Below, in pieces: positions 26,024 to 34,173 of a DNA stretch of 38,199 nt. Location of the stretch: positions 1-38,199 of the forward strand of contig NZ_SLXK01000038.1 of NCBI RefSeq assembly GCF_004341035.1, given 5' to 3'. Position 1 is the first letter of the stretch; every line of letters starts with the position of its first letter. The notes below the pieces were generated by a model. It saw only the letters and a program-made list of their open reading frames with translations, was not told the origin of the DNA and did not search any database. The position numbers and the translations under genes are program-made. The stretch comes from Scopulibacillus darangshiensis. Lineage in GTDB: Bacteria; Bacillota; Bacilli; Bacillales; Sporolactobacillaceae.

Positions 26024-26644
26024 ATGCACCAGGATGATGACATGTTCGAGAAATTTTTTCAACAAAATAATTTTCCAAATCCGTTTGATCCTGAAGGATT
26101 CGGCAAATTTATTCATGAGCAGATCAAAAATGCCATGCCGGACAATGGAGAGGCTATGGGTCAATCATGGAAAGATTCCCCTTCTTATGGAAACCGGAAC
26201 GGGGGCCAGGGTAACACCGGTATGTCGGGGCAGCTACAATCACAAAATACCGCTGGAACGCCTGCGAAGCGTAAAGGAACCACTTCCGGATTCGGGCGGT
26301 CAACAAATATAGCAAAGTCACCAAATCCGCCGAATCCAACAAATAACCAGCAGCAATCATTAAATTATCAGGGTTTTGAAACGCATGATGAATTTATTTT
26401 CAGGGTGCAGATTCCAGATGATGTAAAGCATCAACCCAAAAACATGTATCTGAATAGCCACGAAGTATCTCTCGTTGGCCGTGACCCGAAGGTCCCTTTA
26501 CTGCAAACCCAATTACCAAAACCTGTTGAACCTGAACAAACGAAATATCGCTTCCAGCATGGTGTACTAGAGATCAAATTGGTTAAAAAGCCCCATGAAC
26601 CAACGAGTGAAATCAATTTATCTAATTTATTCAGACCAAACTAA
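26024..26644 (+). CDS. Hsp20/alpha-crystallin-like protein of spore-coat type
   Basis: A 206-residue protein. Residues 1-45 are acidic and Phe/Asn-rich (DDDMFEKFFQQNNFPNPFDPEGFGKFIHEQI), residues 46-110 are low-complexity (Gly, Asn, Gln, Pro, Ser), and residues about 115-200 look like a diverged alpha-crystallin domain: ETHDEFIFRVQIPDDV, NSHEVSLVGRD, and TKYRFQHGVLEIKLVKK. B. subtilis has similar coat proteins (CotM, CotP, GerT). AGGAGGG precedes the ATG and a SigK-like promoter lies upstream. It heads a run of four GerP-like genes on the same strand. The Hsp20 resemblance is good, the coat location is inferred. Confidence 0.7.
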   Translation: MHQDDDMFEKFFQQNNFPNPFDPEGFGKFIHEQIKNAMPDNGEAMGQSWKDSPSYGNRNGGQGNTGMSGQLQSQNTAGTPAKRKGTTSGFGRSTNIAKSPNPPNPTNNQQQSLNYQGFETHDEFIFRVQIPDDVKHQPKNMYLNSHEVSLVGRDPKVPLLQTQLPKPVEPEQTKYRFQHGVLEIKLVKKPHEPTSEINLSNLFRPN

Positions 26645-26768
26645 GCGTTGGGGAGGTCGTGATTCAAAGAGGGGAATAAGCATATTTTTTTACTAAGATC
26701 CATAGAGACTCACAGGGGCGAATCTTATGAATAAACTAACATAACACAGCGAAGGAGAGGTAACCTCA

Positions 26769-27014
26769 ATGACCCTTGCCATTTATTATAATGCCAATGT
26801 ACTTGAGACAGCACTAGATAATGCGGGAGTCTTTAATGGTGAAAACCAAGGTTTTCTTTGGAATTCCCATTTTAAACAAAACAACGGTATGAACTTAACA
26901 GGTTTCTTTAACCCCTCATTTGGAAACGTCAGTATTGTCAGAGACAATGATGGTTTAGATGCTACCATCAATGATATGGATATTGGCAGTGGATTTATTG
27001 GCCAGTCTCTATAA
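26769..27014 (+). CDS. GerP-like small protein family member
   Basis: An 81-residue protein with the full family core: NAGVFNGENQGFLWNSHFKQ, a Gly/Asn middle, then NVSIVRDNDGLDATINDMD. It has no signal peptide or membrane segment. Spacing of Gly, Asn and Asp recalls GerPA/GerPF, which are needed for nutrient germinants to pass the coat; the Trp-x-SH-x-Lys block is not in GerP. GAAGGAGAGG precedes the ATG. It is the first of three tandem close paralogues (27-30 base gaps). Confidence 0.75.
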   Translation: MTLAIYYNANVLETALDNAGVFNGENQGFLWNSHFKQNNGMNLTGFFNPSFGNVSIVRDNDGLDATINDMDIGSGFIGQSL

Positions 27015-27041
27015 CACGTCGATAGAATTGGAGGAGATACG

Positions 27042-27287
27042 ATGGCAATCCTAATTGCATATAATTTGAATCATTTAATATACGCAGCCGACAATGCAGG
27101 TGTTCTTAACGGTCAAAATCAAATTTTTGGATGGAATTCCCATTTTAAAATGAATCAAAACTTCTATGTCAAAGGCGTAGGCATCCCGACTTCCGGTAAT
27201 TTCAGCTACGTTGAAGATATAGATGCCATTGATGCGACGATGAACGATCAAGATGCTGCATTTGGTGCAAGTTATCAATCAGTTTAG
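27042..27287 (+). CDS. GerP-like small protein family member
   Basis: An 81-residue paralogue of the gene upstream: NAGVLNGQNQIFGWNSHFKM followed by NFSYVEDIDAIDATMNDQDAAFG. Both ends of the core are well kept, while the middle (NQNFYVKGVGIPTSG) is free to vary. It has its own GGAGG RBS and follows at 27 bases, so it is co-transcribed. Function unknown; a spore surface role is inferred from family and context. Confidence 0.75.
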   Translation: MAILIAYNLNHLIYAADNAGVLNGQNQIFGWNSHFKMNQNFYVKGVGIPTSGNFSYVEDIDAIDATMNDQDAAFGASYQSV

Positions 27288-27317
27288 GCGTTATTTCTCT
27301 GAGAAGGAGAGTGCTAA

Positions 27318-27578
27318 ATGTCTTTAAGGATTGTGTATAATGGGGTTGAACTTATGACCGCACTTGATAATGCCGGGGTTTTTAATGGTGAAAATGAAGG
27401 CTACGGGTGGAGTTCGCATTTTAAGTCGAATAACAACGCCGGACTTTCAGGCACAATGGATCAATTCGCCAATAATGAACTTTATGAGAACATTAATATC
27501 ATAAAGGATAATGACTATATTGATGCTTTTATTAATGATCAGGATGTTGCCCGGGGGGAATTTGGAAATATAGGTTAG
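27318..27578 (+). CDS. GerP-like small protein family member
   Basis: An 86-residue paralogue: NAGVFNGENEGYGWSSHFKS, then NINIIKDNDYIDAFINDQDVARG. Its middle segment is five residues longer than in the two genes before it. It has GAGAAGGAGAG before the ATG and is closed by a terminator at 27604-27640, so it ends the tandem run. Confidence 0.75.
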   Translation: MSLRIVYNGVELMTALDNAGVFNGENEGYGWSSHFKSNNNAGLSGTMDQFANNELYENINIIKDNDYIDAFINDQDVARGEFGNIG

Positions 27579-27603
27579 ATAAAAGATTTAAGGCAAAAAG
27601 GAT

Positions 27604-27640
27604 GGGTTGCCACTTATTAGCTCTGGTGGCCCCTTTTTAT
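27604..27640 (+). terminator. Terminator of the Hsp20-like/GerP-like run
   Basis: GGGTTGCCAC pairs with GGTGGCCCC (one G-T bulge) and is followed by TTTTTATTT. Confidence 0.75.
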
Positions 27641-27683
27641 TTGGACATTTGTAAAACTTTCGCAGCATTCGATAGAACAAATA

Positions 27684-27744
27684 CATAAATTAAGTGAAAG
27701 AATAGCTTTAGCCCTTTCAATACTATCATCTCCTTCATAGACTA
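27684..27744 (+). promoter_or_regulatory. Two SigK-like -10 elements before the 27769 gene
   Basis: CATAAATTA (27684-27692) and CATAGACTA (27736-27744) both match CATAnnnTA exactly. Neither has AC at exactly 16-17 bases (CA is found at 16 in both), so either could be the true promoter. Confidence 0.5.
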
Positions 27745-27768
27745 AGGACAAGAGGGAGGATAAAAACT

Positions 27769-28146
27769 ATGATCAAAATTAATTTTCATGATATTAGCAT
27801 TAGCAGCATGTCGGATAACTCTGGCGTCTTTATCGGCAAAAACTTTGAACCGAACTGGGACGCATTTACCAAAAGTAATACCAATATCAGCGGTAATAAT
27901 AATAATGACTCCATTAACATTATCATAGACCAGGACGGCTTTGATTTTATTGTTTCCGATAATGACAATGCTCAAGAAATATCAATAACAAAGGCGAAAA
28001 ATAAATCTGGGAATAAAAAAGAGCAAAGCAGCCAAAAGAGAAGCACGTCCAATTCCCAAGGCGAGTCTAATGCCAAGTGCAGTAATAGCGGTAAAAATGA
28101 CGCTTCCGGTTACCAAACAATAGGGCAGAAAGAGTTATTAGAATAA
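27769..28146 (+). CDS. GerP-like family member with Ser/Asn/Lys-rich tail
   Basis: A 125-residue protein. Residues 1-68 hold the family core (NSGVFIGKNFEPNWDAFTKSNTN, then SINIIIDQDGFDFIVSDND); the SH pair is replaced by AF. Residues 70-125 are a hydrophilic low-complexity tail rich in Lys, Ser, Asn and Gln (KNKSGNKKEQSSQKRSTSNS) with one Cys. The RBS is AGGGAGGA. It is set apart from the run upstream by a terminator and has its own SigK-like -10 elements. Confidence 0.7.
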   Translation: MIKINFHDISISSMSDNSGVFIGKNFEPNWDAFTKSNTNISGNNNNDSINIIIDQDGFDFIVSDNDNAQEISITKAKNKSGNKKEQSSQKRSTSNSQGESNAKCSNSGKNDASGYQTIGQKELLE

Positions 28147-28169
28147 AAAGGACACCTTATGTAAAAGAC

Positions 28170-28400
28170 AAAAGAGGCTGGGACAAAACTAAAAGAGTTC
28201 ATTCATATGCCGAACAATAAAATTTGAAAGGTATAATCGCAAATGCGAAGCGTAGTCAAAATACGAAAGACTCCTACGGGAATAGCACGTGTCCGAAGAC
28301 CCCGCAAGAAAGCGTTTTTTGCTTTCTGAGGAGGCTTTAGGCCGTGCCCGTGGAAAGCGAAATATTTTGACGGAGCGCTTTGTTGTTTTCTTATGTATAA
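28170..28400 (+). repeat. Bacillaceae-type interspersed repeat with GACTCCTACGGGA core
   Basis: This 301-base gap has no gene. It starts AGAGGCTGGGACAAAAC, goes on to GAAAGACTCCTACGGGAATA, GAAGACCCCGCAAGAAAGC, GCTTTCTGAGGAGGC and GCCGTGCCCGTGGAAAGCG. The words GACTCCTrCGGGA, CCCCGC and GAGGAGGC, and the closing GGAAAGCGAA, recur in intergenic repeats that I know from many Bacillaceae genomes; their function is not known to me. The inner GAAAGC/GCTTTC arms make a hairpin. Confidence 0.7.
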
Positions 28401-28401
28401 T

Positions 28402-28445
28402 AAAAATCCGAACTATTCAGATGTCTGAATGAGTTCGGATTTTTC
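28402..28445. terminator. Bidirectional terminator
   Basis: AAAAATCCGAACT...TCAGA and TCTGA...AGTTCGGATTTTT make a long near-perfect stem with A-run and T-run on its two sides. It serves the convergent genes ending at 28146 and 28448. Confidence 0.9.
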
Positions 28446-28447
28446 TA

Positions 28448-28684
28448 TTAGTAAAAAACTTCTGTCACAGCCTCATTTTTATTATAAATAGCATTATCTA
28501 TGCCGTCTGAATCATTTACGATATTGATGGATCGAAAACTTCCATTTAAATAACCAACTTCAGAGTGGTTAGTATTACTTTTAAAATGGCCATTCCAGTT
28601 AACCGCATAGGTGCTCCCAAAAAAAGCCCCTGTATTATATTTCATAGTGTCTATTTTGATCTTTCCCGCGTTAATTAGAAGCAT
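28448..28684 (-). CDS. GerP-like small protein family member
   Basis: A 78-residue paralogue: NTGAFFGSTYAVNWNGHFKSNTN, then SINIVNDSDGIDNAIYNKNEA. The N-G-x-N of the core is changed to FFGST, and the last Asp block to NKNE, so it is one of the more diverged copies. ATG 28684 is six bases after GGGAGGG; the longer frame to 28699 begins on that RBS. CATAGTATA lies about 40 bases upstream. Confidence 0.7.
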   Translation of the reverse strand: MLLINAGKIKIDTMKYNTGAFFGSTYAVNWNGHFKSNTNHSEVGYLNGSFRSINIVNDSDGIDNAIYNKNEAVTEVFY

Positions 28685-28724
28685 GGATTGCCCTCCCATT
28701 AGATCTCTTAGTCTACTTATCTAT

Positions 28725-28733
28725 TATACTATG
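28725..28733 (-). promoter_or_regulatory. SigK-like -10 element
   Basis: Minus strand CATAGTATA matches CATAnnnTA. An AC is found only 14 bases upstream, shorter than usual. Confidence 0.45.
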
Positions 28734-28801
28734 ATCGGTTGGACAAAGTTGGAAGGGCATCCATCTGATATATTCTATTTTTTATGACGTCAAACACAAA
28801 G

Positions 28802-28848
28802 AAATCCCGAATAATGGACTTTTTTAAGTAGCCATTATTCGGGATTAC
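28802..28848 (-). terminator. Strong terminator after the YmaF-like gene
   Basis: ATCCCGAATAATGG and CCATTATTCGGGAT form a perfect 14-base stem, followed on the minus strand by TTCTTTG. It is one of the strongest hairpins in the window. Confidence 0.85.
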
Positions 28849-28875
28849 CTTTTTAACTATCAGAATTTATAACGC

Positions 28876-29214
28876 CTAATACTCATGTTGGTGGTTGAAA
28901 TCTATGCTAGTTTCACCTCCTAACTTGTGATAATGACCACCGCCCTTAAGCGGAATCGCCGGACCGGTTCTGCCGGAAATTGTATGGCGGTGTTCATCAT
29001 CGAAATGGGTTACCGTGAAATATTCGTGGGTATGGGGCATGACATTTGCTGCCGGATATGTCGTCCCGACAAACTTGTGTTCATGTCCATCGTTTGCCGA
29101 TGTTGTGCCGTAAAATTCATGGACATGTGTCTTTTCATTTATTGATGTCTGTGAAGGGTGCCACACATTCGTATTTCCCTCAAAGAACATTTTATTTGAA
29201 GGGGTCCTTTGCAT
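28876..29214 (-). CDS. YmaF-like His-rich protein
   Basis: A 112-residue protein built from six His-x-His motifs about 14 residues apart: HVH, HEH, HTH, HRH, HYH and HQH, each followed by a short beta-like stretch (EFYG, KFVG, EYFT, TISG, KLGG). This matches the YmaF family of Bacilli, whose function is unknown; metal binding is likely from the His pairs. ATG 29214 is nine bases after AAAGGG; ATG 29223 directly abuts it. The gene is divergent from the nickel enzyme urease, 170 bases away. Confidence 0.75.
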   Translation of the reverse strand: MQRTPSNKMFFEGNTNVWHPSQTSINEKTHVHEFYGTTSANDGHEHKFVGTTYPAANVMPHTHEYFTVTHFDDEHRHTISGRTGPAIPLKGGGHYHKLGGETSIDFNHQHEY

Positions 29215-29386
29215 GCTATTCATCCCTTTCTAAATGATCATTTACAGTACATCCTATGCAAATATGGGGCAAATGACATATAATTTTTGGTTCTGCTAGT
29301 TGGATAAGTCGAATATCTTTTATTGTTGAACAAGGTTCTTGGAAAAGCACCATGGGTTATATAACTTACATGGAAGGAGGGGCTAA

Positions 29387-29761
29387 ATGTATATAAATGA
29401 ATGGGAACAAGAAAAACTGTGGATTTTTGTCCTTGCAAAATTGGCAGAGGAAAGAAAAGCAAGAGGTATGAAACTGAACATTGAGGAAGCCATTGCTGTC
29501 ATCACTTACCATGTCACAGAAGAAGCAAGAACCGGAAAGTACACGGTTTCCGACCTTCAAAGAATGGGCCATCAGGTTTTGGATGAAAACGATGTAATGG
29601 ATAGTGTTCCAGATCTCGTTAAATTAATTAACATCCAAGTGGTTATGCCCGACGGAAACAAACTGGTCGTGGTTAATAACCCGTTTAAACCCGCCGAACA
29701 TCCAGAATGGGGTGAACTTCCGCCGGGTTACGGGAGTCAAGATCAGCATGGGAATCATTAG
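29387..29761 (+). CDS. ureA: Urease gamma subunit UreA
   Basis: A 124-residue protein. Residues 1-100 align with urease gamma (usually 100 residues): EKLWIFVLAKLAEERKARGMKLNIEEAIAVIT, DLQRMGHQVLDENDVMDSVPDL, and VVMPDGNKLVVVNNP. About 24 extra C-terminal residues (EHPEWGELPPGYGSQDQHGNH) are not in the standard subunit. GGAAGGAGGG precedes the ATG. It heads the operon ureA-ureBC-ureF-ureG-ureD. In the enzyme it forms part of the trimer shell and does not carry active-site residues. Confidence 0.92.
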   Translation: MYINEWEQEKLWIFVLAKLAEERKARGMKLNIEEAIAVITYHVTEEARTGKYTVSDLQRMGHQVLDENDVMDSVPDLVKLINIQVVMPDGNKLVVVNNPFKPAEHPEWGELPPGYGSQDQHGNH

Positions 29762-29828
29762 GAGGGAATGATGCCGCCTTTAAAAATAAGGTAAAAATTC
29801 ATGTGAAAATAGAAAGGGTGTGTAACAT

Positions 29829-31880
29829 TTGAAACCCGGAGAATATTTTTTGCAAGACTATCCGATTCCCCTTAACCATGGACGCAGTACCCGCAAGATC
29901 AAAGTGGTGAACAGGGGGGACCGGCAGCTGTGGGTTGGGTCGCATTACCACTTCTATGAGGTCAACCCGGAGCTGGATTTTAATCGTGAGTTGGCAAAAG
30001 GGATGCACCTCAACATCATGCCGGGAGAAATGGAATCATTCCCCGCTGGTGAGGAAAAAGAGGTTGAACTTGTCGAAATCGGCGGGCGGAAAGAAGCTTG
30101 GGGGTTCCGGGGGTATACTAACGGACCGGTGGGTAAGATCGATACCGGGCAAGTCAGTGATAAAAATGTCTCCCATAAAGAATTTACAAAAAGATTCGGT
30201 CCGACAACAGGTGATAAAGTCCGATTGGCCGATACAAACTTGATTGTTGAAGTTGAAAAGGATTTTACTTCGGTTTCCTATGGAGATGAACTAGAGTATG
30301 GCTGGTTAAAAACTATTCGAAACGGGATGGGAATGTCAAGCCGTGCAAGCGAGAAAGAAGCGCTTGATCTTGTCATCACCAGCGTGGTGTTAATCGATTA
30401 TTGGGGCATTGTGAAAACGGATGTTGGGGTAAAAGACGGAAAAATCCACGGGATTGGCAAGGCAGGAAACCCGGATTATATGGACGGGGTCAGCCCGAAC
30501 ATGATCGTCGGAGCAACGACAGATGTCATAGACGGAAGAAACAAGATTTTGACGGCAGGCGGCATTGATCCTCACCTTCACGAAGTTTGTCCACAGCTTG
30601 TCGAAACGGCCATACAATCAGGGATCACAACGATGCTCGGCGGCGGGACTGGACCGTCAACGGGGACTATTGGGACCAATATTTCACCGGGATCTTGGAA
30701 CATGCAAAGAATGCTGGAAGCGGCAGAACAGTTTCCGATGAATCTTGGGTTTTGGGCAAGAGGGAATGCCGTGGCCCCGGAACCTTTGATCGAACAGTTA
30801 AAGGGAGGTGCTGCAGGTTTTAAACTTCATGAAGACTGGGCGACGACGCCTGCAGTCATCGATAATTGCCTGAATGTAGCTGATCAGCATGATGTTCAGG
30901 TCTGTATTCATACTGATACAAGCAATGAATCGGGTACGGTGGAAACAACAACGGTTGCAGCCATCAATAACAGAGCCATTCATAGTTACCATACCGAAGG
31001 GGCGGGCGGCGGTCACATCCCTGATATTATGAGCGTAGCCAAGGAATCATCCGTGTTGCCGTCTTCAACCAACCCGACCCGGCCGTTCACGATCAATACG
31101 GCGGACTCTAACTTGCCGATGATTTTTCAGGTCCACGGCTTAATCCGCACCGTTCAAATGGATGTAAAAATGGCACAAGCAAGAATTCGTCCGGAAACCA
31201 TGGCCGCTGAAGGAATCTTGCATGATATGGGTGTATTAAGTATGATGAGTTCCGATTCACAGGCGATGGGTCACGCCGGTGAGGTGATCATTCGAACTTG
31301 GCAAACGGCTCATCTTATGAAAGAACTGCGCGGCAGGTTAAAAGAAGAAAAGGGAGATAACGATAATTTTCGGGTCAAACGATATATTGCCAAATACACG
31401 ATTAATCCGGCGATCACACAAGGGATTTCCGAAGTCGTCGGGTCCGTTGAAGAGGGAAAGATGGCCGATCTTGTGCTGTGGGAACCTGGATTTTTCGGAG
31501 TGAAGCCGTGGAGAATCATAAAAGGCGGATTTATTGCTTCCGCACCGATTGGGGATCCAAACGGTTCCACGGCAACGAGCGAACCCGTCATGTACCGGCC
31601 AATGTGGGGTTCTTTCGGGAAAGCTCCGCATAGCACTTCCTATACATTCTTGTCGAAAGCGGCTGTTGAAAACGGCGTTCCAAAAAAATTAGGGCTCCAA
31701 AAGAAAATTTATGCGGTCCGCAACACCAGGAATATCGGGAAGAAGGATATGATCCACAATAATGCAACACCGGACATCACCATTGACCCCGATACCTTCC
31801 AGGTTTATGTCGACGGAAAACGGCTTGAAAATCCGCCAGCGACAAAAGTGCCGTTGAGCCAACTCTATTTCATATGGTGA
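29829..31880 (+). CDS. ureC: Fused urease beta-alpha subunit with altered active-site flap
   Basis: A 683-residue fusion: residues 1-105 are urease beta (KPGEYFLQDYPIPL, VGSHYHFYEVNP, GFRGYTNG) and from about 113 on urease alpha (FGPTTGDKVRLADT). By alignment with Klebsiella aerogenes UreC the nickel ligands are H249, H251, carbamylated K332, H361, H388 and D476, all present. The catalytic flap His is H436, but the flap Cys (C319 in Klebsiella) is V435, and the flap reads NLPMIFQVHGLIRT in place of the usual HLDMLMVCHHLDxx. After HLH the usual F is E. Start TTG has GAAAGGGTG eight bases upstream. Alpha ends FIW, close to the usual KYFLF-type end. Confidence 0.93.
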   Translation: MKPGEYFLQDYPIPLNHGRSTRKIKVVNRGDRQLWVGSHYHFYEVNPELDFNRELAKGMHLNIMPGEMESFPAGEEKEVELVEIGGRKEAWGFRGYTNGPVGKIDTGQVSDKNVSHKEFTKRFGPTTGDKVRLADTNLIVEVEKDFTSVSYGDELEYGWLKTIRNGMGMSSRASEKEALDLVITSVVLIDYWGIVKTDVGVKDGKIHGIGKAGNPDYMDGVSPNMIVGATTDVIDGRNKILTAGGIDPHLHEVCPQLVETAIQSGITTMLGGGTGPSTGTIGTNISPGSWNMQRMLEAAEQFPMNLGFWARGNAVAPEPLIEQLKGGAAGFKLHEDWATTPAVIDNCLNVADQHDVQVCIHTDTSNESGTVETTTVAAINNRAIHSYHTEGAGGGHIPDIMSVAKESSVLPSSTNPTRPFTINTADSNLPMIFQVHGLIRTVQMDVKMAQARIRPETMAAEGILHDMGVLSMMSSDSQAMGHAGEVIIRTWQTAHLMKELRGRLKEEKGDNDNFRVKRYIAKYTINPAITQGISEVVGSVEEGKMADLVLWEPGFFGVKPWRIIKGGFIASAPIGDPNGSTATSEPVMYRPMWGSFGKAPHSTSYTFLSKAAVENGVPKKLGLQKKIYAVRNTRNIGKKDMIHNNATPDITIDPDTFQVYVDGKRLENPPATKVPLSQLYFIW

Positions 31881-31885
31881 GGTCA

Positions 31886-32602
31886 ATGAAAAATAACTTA
31901 TCGCTTTTGCAGCTTGTTGATTCGGCCTTCCCAACGGGTGCATTTGCACATTCATTTGGGTTAGAAACCGCCTTCAAGGAAAATAAGTTAAGCGGACCGA
32001 AAGAGCTTTACGAATGGTTGCAGGACTATATCCGGGGCAGCCTTATTCCTACGGAAGGCATTGCTGTTTTTGTCAGTTATCAAACCATTCAAAAGGAAAT
32101 TGAAATAAATGCGTTACCCGAAACTGTTCAAGAGGATTTGCAACGTTTAGATCAAAAATTAACGTTCAGCAAAAAAGCCTCAGAATCTCGTGATGGTACA
32201 GTTAAAATCGGTAAGAGGTATTTAAAGATCGTCCATACCCTTTATCCGGAAGCCGGTCTTGATCAATATGCCGGGTGGATCAATGAACGGTTATGTTACG
32301 GGAATCCAGCGATTGTGCACGGATGGATTTCCGCTTATTTGGATATTCCATGCGACCAAGCAATTTTCACACATCTTTATACGAACGTTAACAATCTTTT
32401 GCAATCGGCATTAAGAATGGCTGTTATCGGTCAAACCGATGCCCAGCTTATCTTACAAAGACTTTATCCGCTTATGGATGAAGAGGCTGAACAAATTGTT
32501 CATTCGTCACCTGGGGAAAAGGATTTATGTAATTACGCCATCGTTCAAGAAACAGAAGCTATGCGCCATGAAACATTGTATTCGCGATTATTTATGTCTT
32601 AA
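31886..32602 (+). CDS. ureF: Urease accessory protein UreF
   Basis: A 238-residue helical protein. LLQLVDSAFPTGAFAHSFGLETAFKE is the UreF signature; YGNPAIVHGWISAYLDIP and LLQSALRMAVIGQTDAQLILQRL are also typical. UreF joins UreD and UreG in the pre-activation complex and gates GTP-dependent nickel delivery. GGTGAGG lies just before ATG 31886; ATG 31874, overlapping the ureBC stop, is an alternative. Either way translation is coupled to ureBC. Confidence 0.9.
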   Translation: MKNNLSLLQLVDSAFPTGAFAHSFGLETAFKENKLSGPKELYEWLQDYIRGSLIPTEGIAVFVSYQTIQKEIEINALPETVQEDLQRLDQKLTFSKKASESRDGTVKIGKRYLKIVHTLYPEAGLDQYAGWINERLCYGNPAIVHGWISAYLDIPCDQAIFTHLYTNVNNLLQSALRMAVIGQTDAQLILQRLYPLMDEEAEQIVHSSPGEKDLCNYAIVQETEAMRHETLYSRLFMS

Positions 32603-32636
32603 CAGCTTATTGATACATGGAAGAGGAGGATGAAAT

Positions 32637-33305
32637 ATGGGTCATCAACATAACTTTAATTGGCATTATAAAGAATTTAATGAGGACCGCCCAATGCGGA
32701 TCGGGGTGGGTGGACCGGTTGGTTCGGGAAAAACTCATCTCGTAAAGGCACTAACCGAGTGTTTAAAAGAAAAGTATCAAATCGGGGTTATTACAAATGA
32801 TATTTATACTCAAGAAGATGGGGACTTTCTAAAAAAGGCAGGTATTCTCCCGAACTCTCAAATTATTGGCGTTGCCACAGGGGGTTGCCCTCACACAGCG
32901 ATTCGTGAAGATGTATCTATGAATTTCGAAGCAGTAGAAGAACTCACGAGAGCGATTGATCCTCTGGATTTCATTTTTATTGAGAGTGGAGGGGACAATT
33001 TGGCGGCTGCTTTCAGTCCGGAACTTGCGGATGTTTTTCTTTATATCATCGATGTAGCCCAGGGTGAGGACATTCCAAGAAAGGGAGGCCCCGGCATTAC
33101 ACAATCCGATCTTTTAATTATTAATAAAATTGACCTTGCACCTTATGTCGGTGTTAACCTTGATACAATGAAGAAAGATGCGACGGTACAACGACATGAC
33201 AAACCAAGCATCTTCTCTAATGTGACAAAAGGTATCGGTGTTCCGGAAATCGCCGATTGGCTAGAAAAAGAATATCGCGGACGGAAACAGACAAAGACTA
33301 CATGA
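32637..33305 (+). CDS. ureG: Urease accessory GTPase UreG
   Basis: A 222-residue SIMIBI-class GTPase. The P-loop is [11 protein letters not shown] (about residue 25), switch parts are [13 protein letters not shown] and [15 protein letters not shown], the nickel-binding CPH motif is at 84-86, and the base motif is NKID. The residue before the TGG of the CPH motif is Ala (A80) where most UreG have Glu. An N-terminal 18-residue stretch, [14 protein letters not shown], has three His. GAGGAGG-like RBS; the ureD start overlaps the stop by four bases. UreG delivers nickel to apo-urease with UreF and UreD. Confidence 0.95.
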   Translation: MGHQHNFNWHYKEFNEDRPMRIGVGGPVGSGKTHLVKALTECLKEKYQIGVITNDIYTQEDGDFLKKAGILPNSQIIGVATGGCPHTAIREDVSMNFEAVEELTRAIDPLDFIFIESGGDNLAAAFSPELADVFLYIIDVAQGEDIPRKGGPGITQSDLLIINKIDLAPYVGVNLDTMKKDATVQRHDKPSIFSNVTKGIGVPEIADWLEKEYRGRKQTKTT

Positions 33306-34117
33306 GAACTGTAAGTGAATGGAAGGGAACAATCAGCCGAATAGGGCAAAGGAACATTTTAACGGATTCCTACCATCGTAATCCGCTTGAGGGTCATGAA
33401 TTTCCGGACGAAAAGGGCCCGCTCATGATTTATTTGATGTCTTCCTCTCCCGGATTGTTTAATGGAGACGAAGAATTTATTTCATGCCGGTTAACCGAAG
33501 GGGCCCAATTGTTTTTAACGACCCCTAGTCCCAGTGAGCTGCGTCCGTCTCCATACGACGAGGAAAGCAGGCAAACGCAAACTTTTTTTCTTGAGCCGGG
33601 CAGCATATTAGAGTATTTACCTGAGTTAGTCATTCCTTTTAAAGACTCGAATTTTCGCGGAACGAATTCCGTTTATATGAGTAAAGGATCGCAAGCAATT
33701 ATCAGTGAAATTGTGACAGCTGGCAGAATTGGGCGCGATGAAATCTTTCAATATAAAAAATTCTCATCTACCTTTGAAGTTTATTGGGAAAATAAACTTC
33801 AAGTTTGGGATTGCATGAATCTTGATCCTGCTTCTAATTTGCGTGGTGCGGGAAATTTCGGGGAATATACACACGTCGGGACATTATGGATACTCTCGGA
33901 ACAAGTCACAGATGAACACCTTAACTATATACAAAACACAATCCTCGCGGACGAAGGTATAAATTGCTACGGCAGTGCAAGCCTATTACAAACAAACGGG
34001 CTTGTCATTCGTTTGTTAGGGAATTCCGCTCAAGATTTGCAAAATGTCATAAAAAAATGCTGGGATCATTGCCGCGGGGAATTATTTCAAATAAGGCCCT
34101 TTGACATTCGAATTTAA
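33302..34117 (+). CDS. ureD: Urease accessory protein UreD (UreH)
   Basis: A 271-residue scaffold protein. [52 protein letters not shown] and [18 protein letters not shown] follow the UreD pattern. The start is ATG 33302 in an ATGA overlap with ureG; an upstream in-frame start at 33257 would lie deep in ureG. The usual Gly-Gly before the GD motif is changed to FN. UreD binds apo-urease and links it to UreFG. It ends the operon. No ureE gene is present in the operon. Confidence 0.9.
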   Translation: MRTVSEWKGTISRIGQRNILTDSYHRNPLEGHEFPDEKGPLMIYLMSSSPGLFNGDEEFISCRLTEGAQLFLTTPSPSELRPSPYDEESRQTQTFFLEPGSILEYLPELVIPFKDSNFRGTNSVYMSKGSQAIISEIVTAGRIGRDEIFQYKKFSSTFEVYWENKLQVWDCMNLDPASNLRGAGNFGEYTHVGTLWILSEQVTDEHLNYIQNTILADEGINCYGSASLLQTNGLVIRLLGNSAQDLQNVIKKCWDHCRGELFQIRPFDIRI

Positions 34118-34130
34118 AAGGCCACCCTTA

Positions 34131-34163
34131 AAGCCAACCCTTTTTACTATTAAGGGGTTGGCT
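34131..34163. terminator. Terminator between ureD and the convergent GerP-like gene
   Basis: AAGCCAACCC pairs with GGGGTTGGCT across a T-rich loop; GGCATTTTGC follows on the plus strand and TTTAAGG on the minus strand. Confidence 0.65.
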
Positions 34164-34173
34164 GGCATTTTGC

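Noticed and set aside
26769-28146. Possible prophage tail or carbohydrate-binding repeats
   Set aside because: The tandem small proteins have the GerP-like core and coat-type neighbours; no phage structural, lysis or integrase gene is near.
29323-29375. SigA or SigK promoter for the urease operon
   Set aside because: TTGAAC and TATATA are 26 bases apart, and CATGGGTTA has one mismatch to the SigK -10 with no AC at the right spacing; no promoter could be supported.
33257-33301. Longer UreD start inside ureG
   Set aside because: It overlaps ureG by 49 bases; the ATGA overlap at 33302 is the usual coupling and fits the UreD N-terminus.
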